This document shows, piece after piece, positions 39,091 to 48,815 of a stretch of 64,000 bases of DNA (the stretch's first letter is position 1; each line of letters starts with the position of its first letter). Source of the stretch: Mangrovimonas yunxiaonensis (GTDB lineage Bacteria; Bacteroidota; Bacteroidia; Flavobacteriales; Flavobacteriaceae); contig NZ_JPFK01000005.1 in NCBI RefSeq assembly GCF_000733475.1, positions 1 through 64,000 of the forward strand, in the 5' to 3' direction. The notes under the pieces are model-generated. The model did not search any database and was not told the DNA's origin. It saw nothing but the letters and a program-made list of their open reading frames with translations. The position numbers were made by a program, and so were the translations under genes.

Positions 39091-40284
39091 ATGAGATGTT
39101 TAATACTATTATTGTTTATTTTAATATCCTGTAAGAATTCTACTGACCATAAATCTGAATCAAAGACCTTTGAAGAAATTCATAGTCAGGCAATATTTGT
39201 TGATTCCCATAACGATATTCTGTTACAGACAATGGGAAAAGGTTATATAATTGACCATGACTTAACAGGAAAAACCCATAGTGATTTAGACAGAATGAAA
39301 GTAGGCGGATTAGATGTTCAATTTTTTTCTGTTTGGAGCGATGGCAACCAGAAAAACCCATACAATTTTGCCAATACACAAATAGACAGCTTGGATGCAG
39401 TTATTAAAAGAAATCCGAACAAGATAGTTAAAGTTGCAAACACCAAAGAATTACTAAATACAGTAAACCAGAATAAAATAGCTGCCTTAATTGGTTTGGA
39501 GGGTGGACATCAGATTGAAGATGACTTGAAAAAATTAGATTCTCTTTACAATCGTGGAGTTCGCTATATAACGCTTACCTGGAACAATTCCACCCAATGG
39601 GCAACCAGTGCATTTGATGAGACAAAAGAAAACAGCACACTTAATTCTGAAGGAAGAAAAGGACTTACCGAATTTGGGAAACAAGTTATCCGTAAGATGA
39701 ACGAATTAGGAATAATCATAGACGTTTCGCATGTTGGAGAACAAACTTTTTGGGATGTTATTTCTAACACAAAAAAACCGATTATTGCCTCTCACAGTTC
39801 TGTATATAGCATCTGCCCTCATCCTCGAAATCTAAAAGATGACCAGATAAAAGCAATTGCAAAAAATGGGGGTGTTGTCCAGATTAATTTCAATTCAGGA
39901 TTTTTAGATTCAACCGTCGGAAAAAAAGAAAACCAGTTTCTTAAAAAACATAAGGCTGAAATTGACTCTCTCAAACTTTCCGGTGTTAATCCTTATTTCG
40001 CAGAAGAATTAATGTACTCAAAATACCATCAAGAATCAGAGAAATTAAAAGCCTCCTTTAATTTAGTAATTGAACATCTTGAGTATATTATTAAACTAGT
40101 TGGAATTGACTATGTTGGAATAGGGTCTGATTTTGACGGAATTGTTTTACCACCAAAACAACTAAATGACGTCACGAAATATCCTTTAATTACAAAAGCG
40201 TTGGTCGAAAAAGGATATAATCAAAATGACATTTCAAAGATTCTTGGAGGAAATATATTGAGGGTTTTAAAAGCAAATGAATGA
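39091..40284 (+). CDS. Membrane dipeptidase (M19), lipoprotein
   Basis: 397 residues. Lipoprotein signal MRCLILLLFILISCKNS. M19 zinc ligands: His and Asp in VDSHNDIL, bridging Glu in LIGLEGGHQI, His in IIDVSHVGEQTF and IIASHSSV, and the Asp in GIGSDFDGI. The sequence LTWNNSTQWATSAFDE is also characteristic. Hydrolyses dipeptides with D- or L-residues at the C-terminus, such as cysteinyl-glycine. Periplasmic and membrane-anchored. Probably monocistronic; the next 200 bp contain a degenerate array repeat. Confidence 0.9.
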   Translation: MRCLILLLFILISCKNSTDHKSESKTFEEIHSQAIFVDSHNDILLQTMGKGYIIDHDLTGKTHSDLDRMKVGGLDVQFFSVWSDGNQKNPYNFANTQIDSLDAVIKRNPNKIVKVANTKELLNTVNQNKIAALIGLEGGHQIEDDLKKLDSLYNRGVRYITLTWNNSTQWATSAFDETKENSTLNSEGRKGLTEFGKQVIRKMNELGIIIDVSHVGEQTFWDVISNTKKPIIASHSSVYSICPHPRNLKDDQIKAIAKNGGVVQINFNSGFLDSTVGKKENQFLKKHKAEIDSLKLSGVNPYFAEELMYSKYHQESEKLKASFNLVIEHLEYIIKLVGIDYVGIGSDFDGIVLPPKQLNDVTKYPLITKALVEKGYNQNDISKILGGNILRVLKANE

Positions 40285-40298
40285 ATAAAAATGGCTGC

Positions 40299-40477
40299 TA
40301 CCAACACCGTGTATAGCGCTAAAATTCTCGACAGCTCCCAATCTACAATCTCCAGCACAAACGAAAACAACAAACCACGAAAAATTATTAGCTACAGAAC
40401 ACCAAAAAACATTAAAATATGAACTAAAAAATGTAGCTTAGCAGCAACTAAAAAAAGCGCCGTTTGTTGCGTTAGCA
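40299..40477 (+). repeat. Degenerate attC-like relic
   Basis: ACCAACACCGTGTATAGCGC opens as in the array repeats (AACACCGTGTATAGC in sites 14 and 19). The far end GCGCCGTTTGTTGCGTTAGCAC has a GTTAGCA core, as at site 22. The middle is unlike any site and the two flanking genes lack matching ends. Probably a decayed site or a solo cassette scar. Confidence 0.4.
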
Positions 40478-40493
40478 CATTGAATACAAGACT

Positions 40494-40937
40494 ATGAGAA
40501 ATAATTTTATCTTGATTTTATTATCAACATTGCTACTATCTTGTGGAAATGATGATTCATCTAACCCAAACAATACTGTAAATCTAGTTGGCCAGTGGAA
40601 AATTACGCAACGGACTATTGACGGAAATGAAAATCCTCTCGGAGAATGCGAACCGTTCAGTACTTATACTTATATTGAAAATGGAACTTATTCTGAATTA
40701 CACTACACGGCAGATGCAAATACAGAGTGTTTAGATAATCCGAGTATTGAATTTAATGGAACTTGGCAAAAAAACAGTGAAACAAGTTATTCTTTTACAA
40801 ACTCTAACGACGAAACTTCCGAATTTTTAATTGAATTTAATTCCAATAATTCTTTTACAAAAACATTTTCCACGTTGTCTAATCCAAATGACCCAATTAT
40901 TCAGACTATAACCGAAAAGTTTATAAGAATAGAATAA
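40494..40937 (+). CDS. Lipocalin-like lipoprotein
   Basis: 147 residues. Signal and lipobox MRNNFILILLSTLLLSCGNDDSS. The body LVGQWKITQRTIDGNENPLGECEPFSTYTYIENGTYSELHYTADANTECLDNPSIEFNGTWQKN is the lipocalin-like pattern (LxGxWxI ... C ... G.Y ... C ... GTW) with two conserved cysteines, as in many Bacteroidota lipoproteins. Probably binds a small ligand in the outer membrane. It follows the degenerate site, so it might once have been a cassette. Confidence 0.75.
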   Translation: MRNNFILILLSTLLLSCGNDDSSNPNNTVNLVGQWKITQRTIDGNENPLGECEPFSTYTYIENGTYSELHYTADANTECLDNPSIEFNGTWQKNSETSYSFTNSNDETSEFLIEFNSNNSFTKTFSTLSNPNDPIIQTITEKFIRIE

Positions 40938-40972
40938 AAAACGCTACACGCGGCCTTTGCGACCCTTAAAAA

Positions 40973-41554
40973 ATGAACCTTGAGCCTATTTTAAACAACA
41001 TAGAACAAGCATACGCACCGCTTTCCAAAGCGTGTCGCGAAGAGTTTATAGCAAATTCTGAGGTGAAGCATTTTGAAAAAGGCGACATTGTAGTGCGCGA
41101 AGGCCAATATGCTAAAAAAGCCTATCTAATTATCAACGGCTGTGCGCGAGCCTACTACTTAAAGAATGGGAAGGACATAACCGATTGGCTTACCTTTGAA
41201 AATCAGTTTATGGCTTCTATTATTAGTTTTTTCAGCAATGAACCGAGTCCGCATTATGTGGCATTTGCAGAAGATTCGACCGTTCTCGAATTTTCGAAAG
41301 ACACGGTTGATGCCCTTTCAAACAAGCACCATGATTTTGAACGCTTTATAAGCAAAATCGTTACAGAAACCATGCTGGGGCTTTGCGAACGATTACATAT
41401 CGTCCAATTCTCGAAAGCCGAAGAACGCTATCAGCATTTAATTAGCGTTTATCCCAACATTACCCAACGCATTCCTTTAACGCACATTGCCTCTTATTTG
41501 GGCATTACATTAGAAACGTTAAGCAGAATTAGAAGCAAAAACGTTCGAATTTGA
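40973..41554 (+). CDS. Crp/Fnr-family transcription regulator
   Basis: 193 residues. Cyclic-nucleotide-binding fold in the first ~115 residues (FEKGDIVVREGQYAKKAYLIINGCARAYY ... DWLTFENQFMASIISFFSNEPS), then a winged helix-turn-helix (RIPLTHIASYLGITLETLSRIRSK). No cysteine cluster of FNR type, so the Bacteroidota cNMP-like subgroup is the better fit. Likely acts on the genes that follow (membrane protein, quinone oxidoreductase). Confidence 0.88.
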   Translation: MNLEPILNNIEQAYAPLSKACREEFIANSEVKHFEKGDIVVREGQYAKKAYLIINGCARAYYLKNGKDITDWLTFENQFMASIISFFSNEPSPHYVAFAEDSTVLEFSKDTVDALSNKHHDFERFISKIVTETMLGLCERLHIVQFSKAEERYQHLISVYPNITQRIPLTHIASYLGITLETLSRIRSKNVRI

Positions 41555-41609
41555 TTTAGATCAAATGAAGCGTCTTCCATTAATGCAATCTTTGTAAAAA
41601 ATTAAACCA

Positions 41610-41936
41610 ATGGAAGAAAATAAGACAGTCAATAAATCAATTTGGGGCACATGGTGGACGGCTTTTAGAAAATGGTTCTACCCAGCTTGGCTTATCTACG
41701 AAACTGTCATTCGTTTTTACGACTATGCACTAGGCGTTTATCACTATATCATCCTTCAAGAACAAATTTGGGGCGTAAAAATGGCTCAACCAGTCGCCCT
41801 ATTGGCCAGTAGCCTCACATTTGCTATATGCTTTTTCTTTCTGACTGTCCCGGCTTCCATGGCATTGTTCAGGTATTTTAACACAAAAGACCTAGCAAGT
41901 AATTCAACAGAACAAAAAATTAAAAGGTTTCTCTAA
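41610..41936 (+). CDS. Small two-helix membrane protein
   Basis: 108 residues with a Trp/Tyr-rich segment (WTAFRKWFYPAWLIYETVIRFYDYALGVYHYIIL) and one clear membrane helix at ~62-85 (ALLASSLTFAICFFFLTVPASMALF). No known family recognised. Starts 55 bp after the regulator and is likely its target or partner. Confidence 0.65.
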   Translation: MEENKTVNKSIWGTWWTAFRKWFYPAWLIYETVIRFYDYALGVYHYIILQEQIWGVKMAQPVALLASSLTFAICFFFLTVPASMALFRYFNTKDLASNSTEQKIKRFL

Positions 41937-42029
41937 ACGTATGAAATGAGCCAAAACAAATCTTGAAACCCAAAGAGATGATTATTGGCGAATTACATCT
42001 AACCCCTTAAAAACAATAAATATTAACAG

Positions 42030-42608
42030 ATGAAAAGAATATTGGTCATAAATGGGCATCCCGATAAAGAAAGCTTCAACTTCGCCCTGTCCAACGCCTA
42101 CACCAAAGGAGCTTTAGCCAGTAATGCTGAAGTTAAAACAATCAACATCCGAGAGCTTCAGTTTAACCCGAATCTTGAGTTTGGCTACAGAAAACGAACC
42201 GAATTGGAACCGGACCTCATCAAGGCCCAGGAGAAGTTAAAATGGGCAAATCATATTGTATGGGTTTACCCAGTTTGGTGGGGCTCTGTTCCCGCAATTA
42301 TGAAAGGCTTTTTAGACCGGGTATTGCTTCCCGGGTTTGCGTTTCAAAAACGACCAAATTCACTTTGGTGGGATAAACTAATTACAGCCAAAACATCCCG
42401 AATCATCTGCACCATGGATCAGCCAAACTGGTACTATAAGTGGTTTTATGGCAACCCCAGTCACAATGCCATAAAAAAATCGACCCTGCGTTTTATTGGC
42501 GTGAAATCGGTTAACATAACCGCTATTGGCCCCGTTAGATTATCTAAAGATAAATTCCGTGAAAAATGGCTAAAAAAGGTTGAAAAATTAGGAGAAAAGA
42601 ACCTATAA
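42030..42608 (+). CDS. NAD(P)H:quinone oxidoreductase, flavodoxin fold
   Basis: 192 residues. ILVINGHPDKESFNFALSNAYTKGA (flavin phosphate loop), HIVWVYPVWWGSVPAIMKGFLDRVLLPGFAF (the central conserved block of KefF/MdaB/NQO1-type FMN or FAD reductases), and GPVRLSKDKFREKWLKKV at the end. Reduces quinones by two electrons and protects against oxidative stress. Downstream of the Crp-family gene. Confidence 0.9.
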   Translation: MKRILVINGHPDKESFNFALSNAYTKGALASNAEVKTINIRELQFNPNLEFGYRKRTELEPDLIKAQEKLKWANHIVWVYPVWWGSVPAIMKGFLDRVLLPGFAFQKRPNSLWWDKLITAKTSRIICTMDQPNWYYKWFYGNPSHNAIKKSTLRFIGVKSVNITAIGPVRLSKDKFREKWLKKVEKLGEKNL

Positions 42609-42612
42609 AAAT

Positions 42613-42722
42613 GAAAGCTAACCCCACTACCGCGCGATTGCATCGCAAACCAACAAGGCGTATCATTGCAATTTGATATCTTTAGGCTATGTTAAGGAAA
42701 CCATAACCAAACCGTTGCCTTA
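42613..42722 (+). repeat. Degenerate attC-like relic before the CPBP pseudogene
   Basis: Ends AACCATAACCAAACCGTTGCC, close to the right end of family C and D sites (ACCATAGCCAAACCGTTG). It also holds CATTGCAATTTGATATCTTTAG, a family-B-like interior. The left core AGCTAAC does not pair with the right neighbour's end. Suggests that a wider, decayed part of the array lay here. Confidence 0.55.
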
Positions 42723-42738
42723 ATAAATGCACAAGTAA

Positions 42739-43443
42739 ATGATAGGGATTTTAGTCGCAATGGCCATTTCGTGGGTGCTTTTACATGTTACTGAAAAGAA
42801 AAATATTTTAGCGTTAGGGTTTCTCCCTCTAACAAAAAGGCTAAAGCAATTCTTAATCGGGTTTTTAATTAGCGGGGCACTTTGTGCGCTTGCACAATAT
42901 TTAGAGGCTTATCTAAAATCAGCTGCCTGGGTTTTTAATGATCATATTAGTCCCTAAATGGCTTTAAACGCCTTTTGGTGGGATTTTAAATCTGTACTAA
43001 CAGAAGAACTCGTTTTTCGCGGCGCATTACTTTAAATCCTCATTCAAAAAATAGGTACGAAAAGAGGCGTTTTAATTTCGGCAATAGCCTTCGGAATTTA
43101 TCATTGGTTCTCATACGGCGTTTTAGGAAATATAATGGCCATGATTTTAGTGTTTATCGGAACTGGATTAATGGGCTACGCTTGGGCCTGGGCGTTTTCG
43201 AAAACCAAATCCATTATGCTGCCTTTCGGGCTTCATTTGGGATGGAATTTTGTTTACAACACCATATTTTCGAAAGGACCGCTGGGCAACTTAGTCTTAA
43301 TTTCTAAAGGCGAAAACGAGTTAACCGATTGGGCTTCACTCTTCAACTTTATAAGTGGCTTGATTATCGTTCCTTTTATAGTGCTCCTGTATGTAAAGTA
43401 TTTTGTAAAAAAAGAAACAAACATAAAAACCTCACCCAACTAA
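42739..43443 (+). pseudogene. CPBP-family intramembrane protease, broken by two in-frame stops
   Basis: One continuous frame (about 234 codons) carries the CPBP motifs LTEELVFRGALL and FGIYHWFSYG and several membrane helices. A TAA at 42955 (after NDHISP, probably once CAA) and another at 43033 (just after EELVFRGALL) interrupt it. ATG 42739 would give only a 72-residue piece and ATG 43135 a 102-residue one. CPBP proteins are often linked to bacteriocin immunity. Directly downstream of a decayed attC-like site. Confidence 0.8.
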
Positions 43444-43762
43444 AGCACGACAACAACCTCCTTTATCTTCAACTTTTTAACCGCAATCCAGCTGCTGTAA
43501 TTATCGGGATACAACACCCCTTTCATCACAGAAAAAACTTGCTTTAATAGCACAGTACTGCCTAGTTTCCTTTTCAAAAAAAATAGCCCTATTGGTCTTT
43601 CTCTGTTTTCAACTAGAATCATTTCTAAGCCTTAAGCCATCAGCTTTTATTAGCGCTCTTCAAAAAAAAAAACAGTTTAAAAATGTTTACCATTTCATAA
43701 TTCTACCATTAAGTAAGAGCGACAGAAAATTACCACATAAAAAATAACTATAACAAAAACTC
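43444..43762 (+). other. Intergenic gap without a recognised element
   Basis: 319 bp of AT-rich sequence. Short ORFs here on either strand have no supporting features. Poly-A and poly-C/T runs only; no clear terminator, repeat or promoter found. Confidence 0.5.
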
Positions 43763-44347
43763 ATGAATTTAATTAAACACACTTTTAGACTTACAGCCCT
43801 TATGCTTGCAACACTTGTACTAACCTCTTGCAGTAAAGACGATGACAGCACGACTAACCCCAACACCAATAATTCGGTAAACATTGAAGAAGGACGGATT
43901 ACCTTTGATATTTCAAACTTTGAAAATACCACTATGAACGGTGACGTGGAGTATTTCCTTAACAACAGTTACCCTACTAAATACTTCAGCATCTCTAATG
44001 TCGAATCCATGATGCATAACGACAGGATGTGGGGCATTCTCATTGAACAACACTCCAACGACGACATTGTTCTTCCACAGCCGGGAGAATACCCTATTGT
44101 TCAGGGGTTGGCAAACACCTACGACCAAACCTCCTTTAATATTACCGTCTCTATGTTTACAGATACCATGACCGATACAGGCTTGCATTTTGGAGGAAAT
44201 AGCGGCGACATTACCGGCACTCTAAAAATCGTTAGCATTACCAACAACATTGTTAAAGGCACCTTTAATTTTGAAGCCTACGCCTCATCTGGACAAAAAA
44301 TTATTGTAACCAACGGCAAATTTGCCGCACCAAAACACTCATGGTAA
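43763..44347 (+). CDS. Hypothetical lipoprotein
   Basis: 194 residues. Signal and lipobox MNLIKHTFRLTALMLATLVLTSCSKDDDS with the acidic +2 to +5 residues common for outer-membrane lipoproteins in this phylum. The mature part, from VNIEEGRITFDISNFENTTMNGDVEYFLNN onward, is a single beta-rich domain. No enzyme motif. Possibly co-transcribed with the propeller gene 29 bp downstream. Confidence 0.7.
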   Translation: MNLIKHTFRLTALMLATLVLTSCSKDDDSTTNPNTNNSVNIEEGRITFDISNFENTTMNGDVEYFLNNSYPTKYFSISNVESMMHNDRMWGILIEQHSNDDIVLPQPGEYPIVQGLANTYDQTSFNITVSMFTDTMTDTGLHFGGNSGDITGTLKIVSITNNIVKGTFNFEAYASSGQKIIVTNGKFAAPKHSW

Positions 44348-44376
44348 AATAGGTCATACTTCCTAAATGTTATAAA

Positions 44377-46164
44377 ATGAAAACAACCATCCTCTTTAAG
44401 ATGCTAATTTTTTGCGTCTGTATCTGCTTAGGTAGCCCTAGTGTTTTTGCTCAAGATACAACGAACGCAACCACCATTAAACTGGACTTCACCCCAGATT
44501 TTATCGATTTTTCACCCGATGATCGTTATATGGTAGCCGAAAACGAAACCCGATACCTAGTGTGGGACACCCAAACCAACAACAAGGTTGTTGAGGGCAA
44601 GTATGCCTTTAAAATCGGTCGGTTTGCAAAAAGCATCTCGATTCCCTCTGGGAGTGGGTATTTTTTATTTGGCAACGAAAAGGTGTTTATAACCATCGAT
44701 TACCAGCATAACAACTCCCACATTAAAGCCTTTAATCTAAAAGACGGCACGCAAATTTGGGAAACCAACCAGTTAGACATAGGCATTGGTTTAACAGAAA
44801 CCCTTATTAGTGCACACGCAGGGAGCACATTGGATGTAGAGGTAAATGGCATCAAACTGTCAAAACCACAGCTGGCAAACAATTTCTTTACCCGCGACCG
44901 CTTTCTCGACAGGCTTATCAATTACGTTCCCGAAAAACACGCCATCGCTCTTAATGGCAAAAACGGATTGCAATTGATAGATGTTCGCAACGGAAAAATC
45001 CTATGGACACAACAAGCCTTTAAAGGAGGCATTGGCGAGTTGCTATACAACGCACCATCCAACAAACTTCTTGCCATTACTGTACCGGCAACCGATGGCG
45101 CTATCGACCTACTTACCACCACGCCCGAAGTAATTGCCCTAAATGCCACGACTGGAACCATAGCCTGGAAAGTGGCCTATACCGGAGACTTTATGCCCAA
45201 TTACGCCTCTATTGTTAACAACACCTTGGTGCTTCCTTATCTGGAACTCGCTTTTATCGACCTAAAAACCGGCACCGAACGCCAGGGCGATGTGCATAGC
45301 CGTATGGCCGCAGCAAAAAACGTGACCAAAGGATTGGGAGGCCTAATGGCTATAGACAAAGCCATGGGCGGCAGTTTTGGAGCTAATGCCAATCAACCCA
45401 GTAAATACAATAGGCTTATTCCTCGTGCGCTTCATTTTAACAACCAAGGAAAACTGTGTTATTTTACCATGTTTGATAAAAACGGCACATGGGGCACCGG
45501 AGGTAAAAAAGGGTACACCATTATCGACATTAAAAAAGATAAAATCGAGCTAGAAGTGCATGACCTTTTGGGCAGCCAATGGACGCCACTACAAGATGCT
45601 ATGGCCAATGGCATTTTTTATGTAAAAGCAAGCGGAAATTTAAACCGAACCACCATAAAAGCCATTGATGCCCGCAACGGAAAAGAACTTTTTGAGACTG
45701 AAAAAGCCAAAAACAGCGCCGATATTTCCAAAGCATTTAATCCTTTTATGATTGATACCCACAACAACCGACTTATTGATGTGGTGTCTAAAGGCGTTTA
45801 TATATTTAATGCTAAAACAGGCGAAAATATGGCCTATACCTCAACCAAAGATTTGGGAGTTGGCACGGTTAAATTCAGTGAGTTCTTTGCCAACGGCTTG
45901 CTAATTTTTGGCACCAAGGGCGTTGGTGTAATAGACTTTAAAGGAAACATTATTGCAAGCGTTTCTACCAAAAACATCAAGGGCTTTGCAGCCACAGCAC
46001 AAGAAATACAGTTGCTAGAAAACAAGCGATTTATTCGTATTGATGCCAATACCGGAAAACTGTTGGAAGAGCAACCCCTTGGCAAAACCAACCAGATTGC
46101 CTTTAGCCCTTCTGGAAAAACACTGGCAAGAGCCAAAGGAGCACATATCGAACTTTTCCAATAA
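44377..46164 (+). CDS. Exported PQQ-type beta-propeller protein
   Basis: 595 residues with signal peptide ILFKMLIFCVCICLGSPSVFA. Repeated propeller blades with the PQQ tryptophan-docking style: LVWDTQTNNKVV, LKDGTQIWETNQ, VRNGKILWTQQAF, LNATTGTIAWKVAY, DARNGKELFETEK, DANTGKLLEEQPLG, about eight in all. No catalytic PQQ-dehydrogenase residues are seen, so a scaffold or binding role in the periplasm is more likely. Followed by a terminator at 46195. Confidence 0.85.
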   Translation: MKTTILFKMLIFCVCICLGSPSVFAQDTTNATTIKLDFTPDFIDFSPDDRYMVAENETRYLVWDTQTNNKVVEGKYAFKIGRFAKSISIPSGSGYFLFGNEKVFITIDYQHNNSHIKAFNLKDGTQIWETNQLDIGIGLTETLISAHAGSTLDVEVNGIKLSKPQLANNFFTRDRFLDRLINYVPEKHAIALNGKNGLQLIDVRNGKILWTQQAFKGGIGELLYNAPSNKLLAITVPATDGAIDLLTTTPEVIALNATTGTIAWKVAYTGDFMPNYASIVNNTLVLPYLELAFIDLKTGTERQGDVHSRMAAAKNVTKGLGGLMAIDKAMGGSFGANANQPSKYNRLIPRALHFNNQGKLCYFTMFDKNGTWGTGGKKGYTIIDIKKDKIELEVHDLLGSQWTPLQDAMANGIFYVKASGNLNRTTIKAIDARNGKELFETEKAKNSADISKAFNPFMIDTHNNRLIDVVSKGVYIFNAKTGENMAYTSTKDLGVGTVKFSEFFANGLLIFGTKGVGVIDFKGNIIASVSTKNIKGFAATAQEIQLLENKRFIRIDANTGKLLEEQPLGKTNQIAFSPSGKTLARAKGAHIELFQ

Positions 46165-46194
46165 AAGCCACACCTTCATATCACTCAAAAAAAA

Positions 46195-46230
46195 TCCATG
46201 GGTTAGGCATTAAACAACCCGTGGACTTTT
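46195..46230 (+). terminator. Intrinsic terminator after the propeller gene
   Basis: TCCATGGGTT (46195-46204) pairs with AACCCGTGGA (46216-46225) over 10 bp with one G-T, followed by CTTTTCATTTT. The rest of the 377-bp gap to 46542 is AT-rich with no other feature that I can see. Confidence 0.75.
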
Positions 46231-46541
46231 CATTTTACCACCTCAACAAATCAACAATATCTGCTCCAATTGCCGTTCCTTATTGTTGATACCAATGCTA
46301 AAAAAACGCCTAAACATGGCTCCCTTGCAGGCCGTTAAAAACATCATCCATACCAAAAGAGCAACAAAAAGCGTATTAATTTGTACAACCAAAAAAGATT
46401 ACAACTATCTTTAAACTTTTAAGGTCTACACAACACCTTAACGCAACAAAGCACAAACAAAAAAGAAGACAAAGAAACACAAAACGAACCAGTTGCTGCT
46501 AGTAATAACTAACACTAAGCCAGCTTATCCTTTAAAACCAA

Positions 46542-47336
46542 ATGAACAAAACCATATTCGAAATCGCCCAAATGGATTGCCCTTCTGAGGAAACCCTAAT
46601 CCGAATGAAGTTGGAAGCGTTTTCAAATATTGCCCATTTAGATTTTGATATTGCAAACCGAAAACTAACCGTTTTTCACAGCGGACAGGTCACCCTTATA
46701 GAAAAGGCCCTCTCCGAACTAAATTTAGGCAGCAAAACAATAGTAACCCAACAAACCAATCAAACAGATTTTGGCGAAAGCACCAACCAAAAAAAACTGC
46801 TCTGGACGGTACTCGCAATTAATTTCGCATTTTTTATTATCGAAATAACAACAGGACTCATTTCGAAATCAATGGGATTGGTTGCAGACAGCCTAGACAT
46901 GCTTGCAGACAGTTTTGTTTACGGCATTAGCCTATTTGCCGTTGGTGGTTCTTTAGTACGAAAAAAAAAGATAGCCAAACTTGCCGGATACTTTCAAATT
47001 ATACTGGCCGTTATTGGGTTTGTAGAAGTTTTAAGACGCTTTATAAGCACAGAAACACTGCCAAACTTTTCAACCATGATCGTTGTTTCGGTTTTTGCAC
47101 TTATGGCCAACGGCCTTTGTCTTTTCATCTTACAAAAGGCAAACAACAAAGAAGATGCCCACATAAAAGCAAGCATGATTTTCACTTCAAATGATGTGAT
47201 TATTAATCTAGGTGTAATCGTTGCAGGCGTTTTGGTAAACTGGCTAAACTCAAGCAAACCCGATTTAATTATTGGAACCATTGTTTTTGCCCTAGTAATT
47301 CAAGGTGCCTATAGGATTTTGAAATTAAGCAAATAA
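46542..47336 (+). CDS. Cation diffusion facilitator with N-terminal HMA-like domain
   Basis: 264 residues. N-terminal ~70 residues resemble a heavy-metal-associated domain ([14 protein letters not shown] ... [16 protein letters not shown]), though the usual CxxC is only MDC. Then a CDF membrane domain, with [20 protein letters not shown] supplying the Asp-rich metal site (D..D near helix 2) and [25 protein letters not shown] for the later helices. Likely exports zinc, iron or similar ions. Operon with the DUF2200 gene 17 bp downstream. Confidence 0.85.
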   Translation: MNKTIFEIAQMDCPSEETLIRMKLEAFSNIAHLDFDIANRKLTVFHSGQVTLIEKALSELNLGSKTIVTQQTNQTDFGESTNQKKLLWTVLAINFAFFIIEITTGLISKSMGLVADSLDMLADSFVYGISLFAVGGSLVRKKKIAKLAGYFQIILAVIGFVEVLRRFISTETLPNFSTMIVVSVFALMANGLCLFILQKANNKEDAHIKASMIFTSNDVIINLGVIVAGVLVNWLNSSKPDLIIGTIVFALVIQGAYRILKLSK

Positions 47337-47352
47337 TCTTATTTTACATAAC

Positions 47353-47718
47353 ATGAAAACAACACCCGAACACAATAACAGAATAGCAAAAATGACCTTT
47401 GCCTCGGTATATCCCCACTACGTTACCAAAGTTGAAAAAAAAGGCAGAACCATAGCCGAATTGCATACCGTAATTAAATGGCTTACCGGATTTAATGACG
47501 AAGACATACAAAACCATATCGAAAACAAGACCACTTTCGAAACCTTCTTTTCACAGGCCACATTAAACAAGCATGCCCACTTAATTAAAGGGGTGATTTG
47601 TGGCTACCGAATAGAAGAGCTTAAAACCCCATTAACAAAACAAGTTAGGTACTTAGACAAGCTGGTAGACGAATTGGCAAAAGGCAAAAAAATGGACAAG
47701 ATTTTAAGAAAAGAATAG
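47353..47718 (+). CDS. DUF2200-family protein
   Basis: 121 residues, basic, helical. [39 protein letters not shown] and [44 protein letters not shown] are the hallmark blocks of DUF2200 (VYPLYV.K...KGR....... VICG.RVE....P....[11 protein letters not shown]). Function unknown; small cytosolic protein widespread in bacteria. Confidence 0.9.
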   Translation: MKTTPEHNNRIAKMTFASVYPHYVTKVEKKGRTIAELHTVIKWLTGFNDEDIQNHIENKTTFETFFSQATLNKHAHLIKGVICGYRIEELKTPLTKQVRYLDKLVDELAKGKKMDKILRKE

Positions 47719-47858
47719 CCCTACAAATGGATTGTTAAAACACAGCAACACCAACACTTTAATATTTTAATATTTTTACTTATATTGATTGCACTTAACC
47801 TAACCCCTAAAAACCAGTATTAAATTAAGCAAAATGTATAGTTAAAACATAAAATACT

Positions 47859-48290
47859 ATGGAAAAAAAGTATCCTGCCAAAACTTCCTACGGGTTGTTG
47901 TCTTTTATTTTTTTTATATTTTTTGCCCCACTAACACCTAAATTAATCAGCAGCGACTTAAACATCGATAACTTATGGTTAATTGTCTTCCTACTACTTA
48001 TTTACGCCCTAATACTGCACATGTTTTTAAAGACCAGCTATGTTATAGAACATAACGAGCTTAAAATAAAATGTGGCTTAATTTCCTTTAATCCCATTAA
48101 AATTTCCGACATAAAGGAAATCTCCAAAACAAGAAACATCATCTCCTCGCCCGCACCCTCCTTTGACCGAATAGAAATTAAATACGGGAAATTTGATGAA
48201 ATTATCCTTTCACCAAAAAACAAATTAGACTTCTCTAACGATCTAAAAAAGATTAATCCCAACATAAGAAACAACATTACCCAAGACTAG
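47859..48290 (+). CDS. PH-domain (YdbT/DUF304-like) membrane protein
   Basis: 143 residues. Two membrane helices (~8-27 and ~39-56) followed by a bacterial pleckstrin-homology domain: YVIEHNELKIKCGLISFNPIKISDIKEISKTRNIISSPAPSFDRIEIKYGKFDEIILSPKNK. The ISSPAPSxDRIEI block is typical of this group. Likely a structural or interaction protein of the inner membrane. Confidence 0.85.
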   Translation: MEKKYPAKTSYGLLSFIFFIFFAPLTPKLISSDLNIDNLWLIVFLLLIYALILHMFLKTSYVIEHNELKIKCGLISFNPIKISDIKEISKTRNIISSPAPSFDRIEIKYGKFDEIILSPKNKLDFSNDLKKINPNIRNNITQD

Positions 48291-48437
48291 AAACAGCCCT
48301 TTTTAATTAACCCTCACGCCAACATCTGGCACGTTGGCATTACCTCCTGAATTAAAAACACTCAGGCCACGTCCCTAATGGCTAACGCCCATAATCACGC
48401 GTATAAGACCAAAGCTTCCTCATGAATTCTATTTTAA

Positions 48438-48469
48438 TTTGCTTTTGTTAGGATTCCTTACTATATTTG
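48438..48469 (+). promoter_or_regulatory. Promoter of the thiol protein with MarR-type operator
   Basis: TTTG (48438-48441), 20-bp spacer, TATATTTG (48462-48469): a full Bacteroidota promoter. The spacer holds TAGGATTCCTTA, nearly identical to the palindrome in the promoter at 48816. Confidence 0.75.
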
Positions 48470-48505
48470 TTCAGGCAATAGTGCTTAAACTTAAAAAACA
48501 TCATT

Positions 48506-48739
48506 ATGGCAAAGTCAATTTTTTATCACGCAGGATGTCCTGTTTGTGTTAGTGCAGAGCACGACATCTTAAACCTAATAGGCTCGGACAATGTAGAAGT
48601 CGTTCATGTTGGCGAAAACAAAAACAGAATCCCCGAAGCAGAAAAAGCTGGTGTAAAATCGGTTCCCGCACTGCTTACCCCAAACGGTCATGTGCTTCAT
48701 ATTAACTTTGGAGCTTCTATGGCAGATGTTAAGGGCTAA
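48506..48739 (+). CDS. Small thioredoxin/glutaredoxin-like thiol protein
   Basis: 77 residues. Fold begins MAKSIFYHAGCPVCVSAEHDILNLI with the redox motif C-P-V-C near residues 11-14, and continues through VEVVHVGENKNRIPEAEKAGVKSVPALLTPNG, where SVP contains the cis-Pro loop of thioredoxins. Probably reduces disulphides or senses thiol stress. It shares a promoter layout and an operator word with the MarR gene that follows, so the two are likely coregulated. Confidence 0.85.
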   Translation: MAKSIFYHAGCPVCVSAEHDILNLIGSDNVEVVHVGENKNRIPEAEKAGVKSVPALLTPNGHVLHINFGASMADVKG

Positions 48740-48815
48740 AACGCCCGGCTTAAATGTTAGGGCTACCCCAGTACGGCAGCCCTAACTTTAATAACTACAA
48801 AATAAAGTATCGCAC

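Noticed and set aside
43104-43307. Other-frame ORF in the CPBP region
   Set aside because: It overlaps the motif-bearing frame and encodes nothing recognisable.
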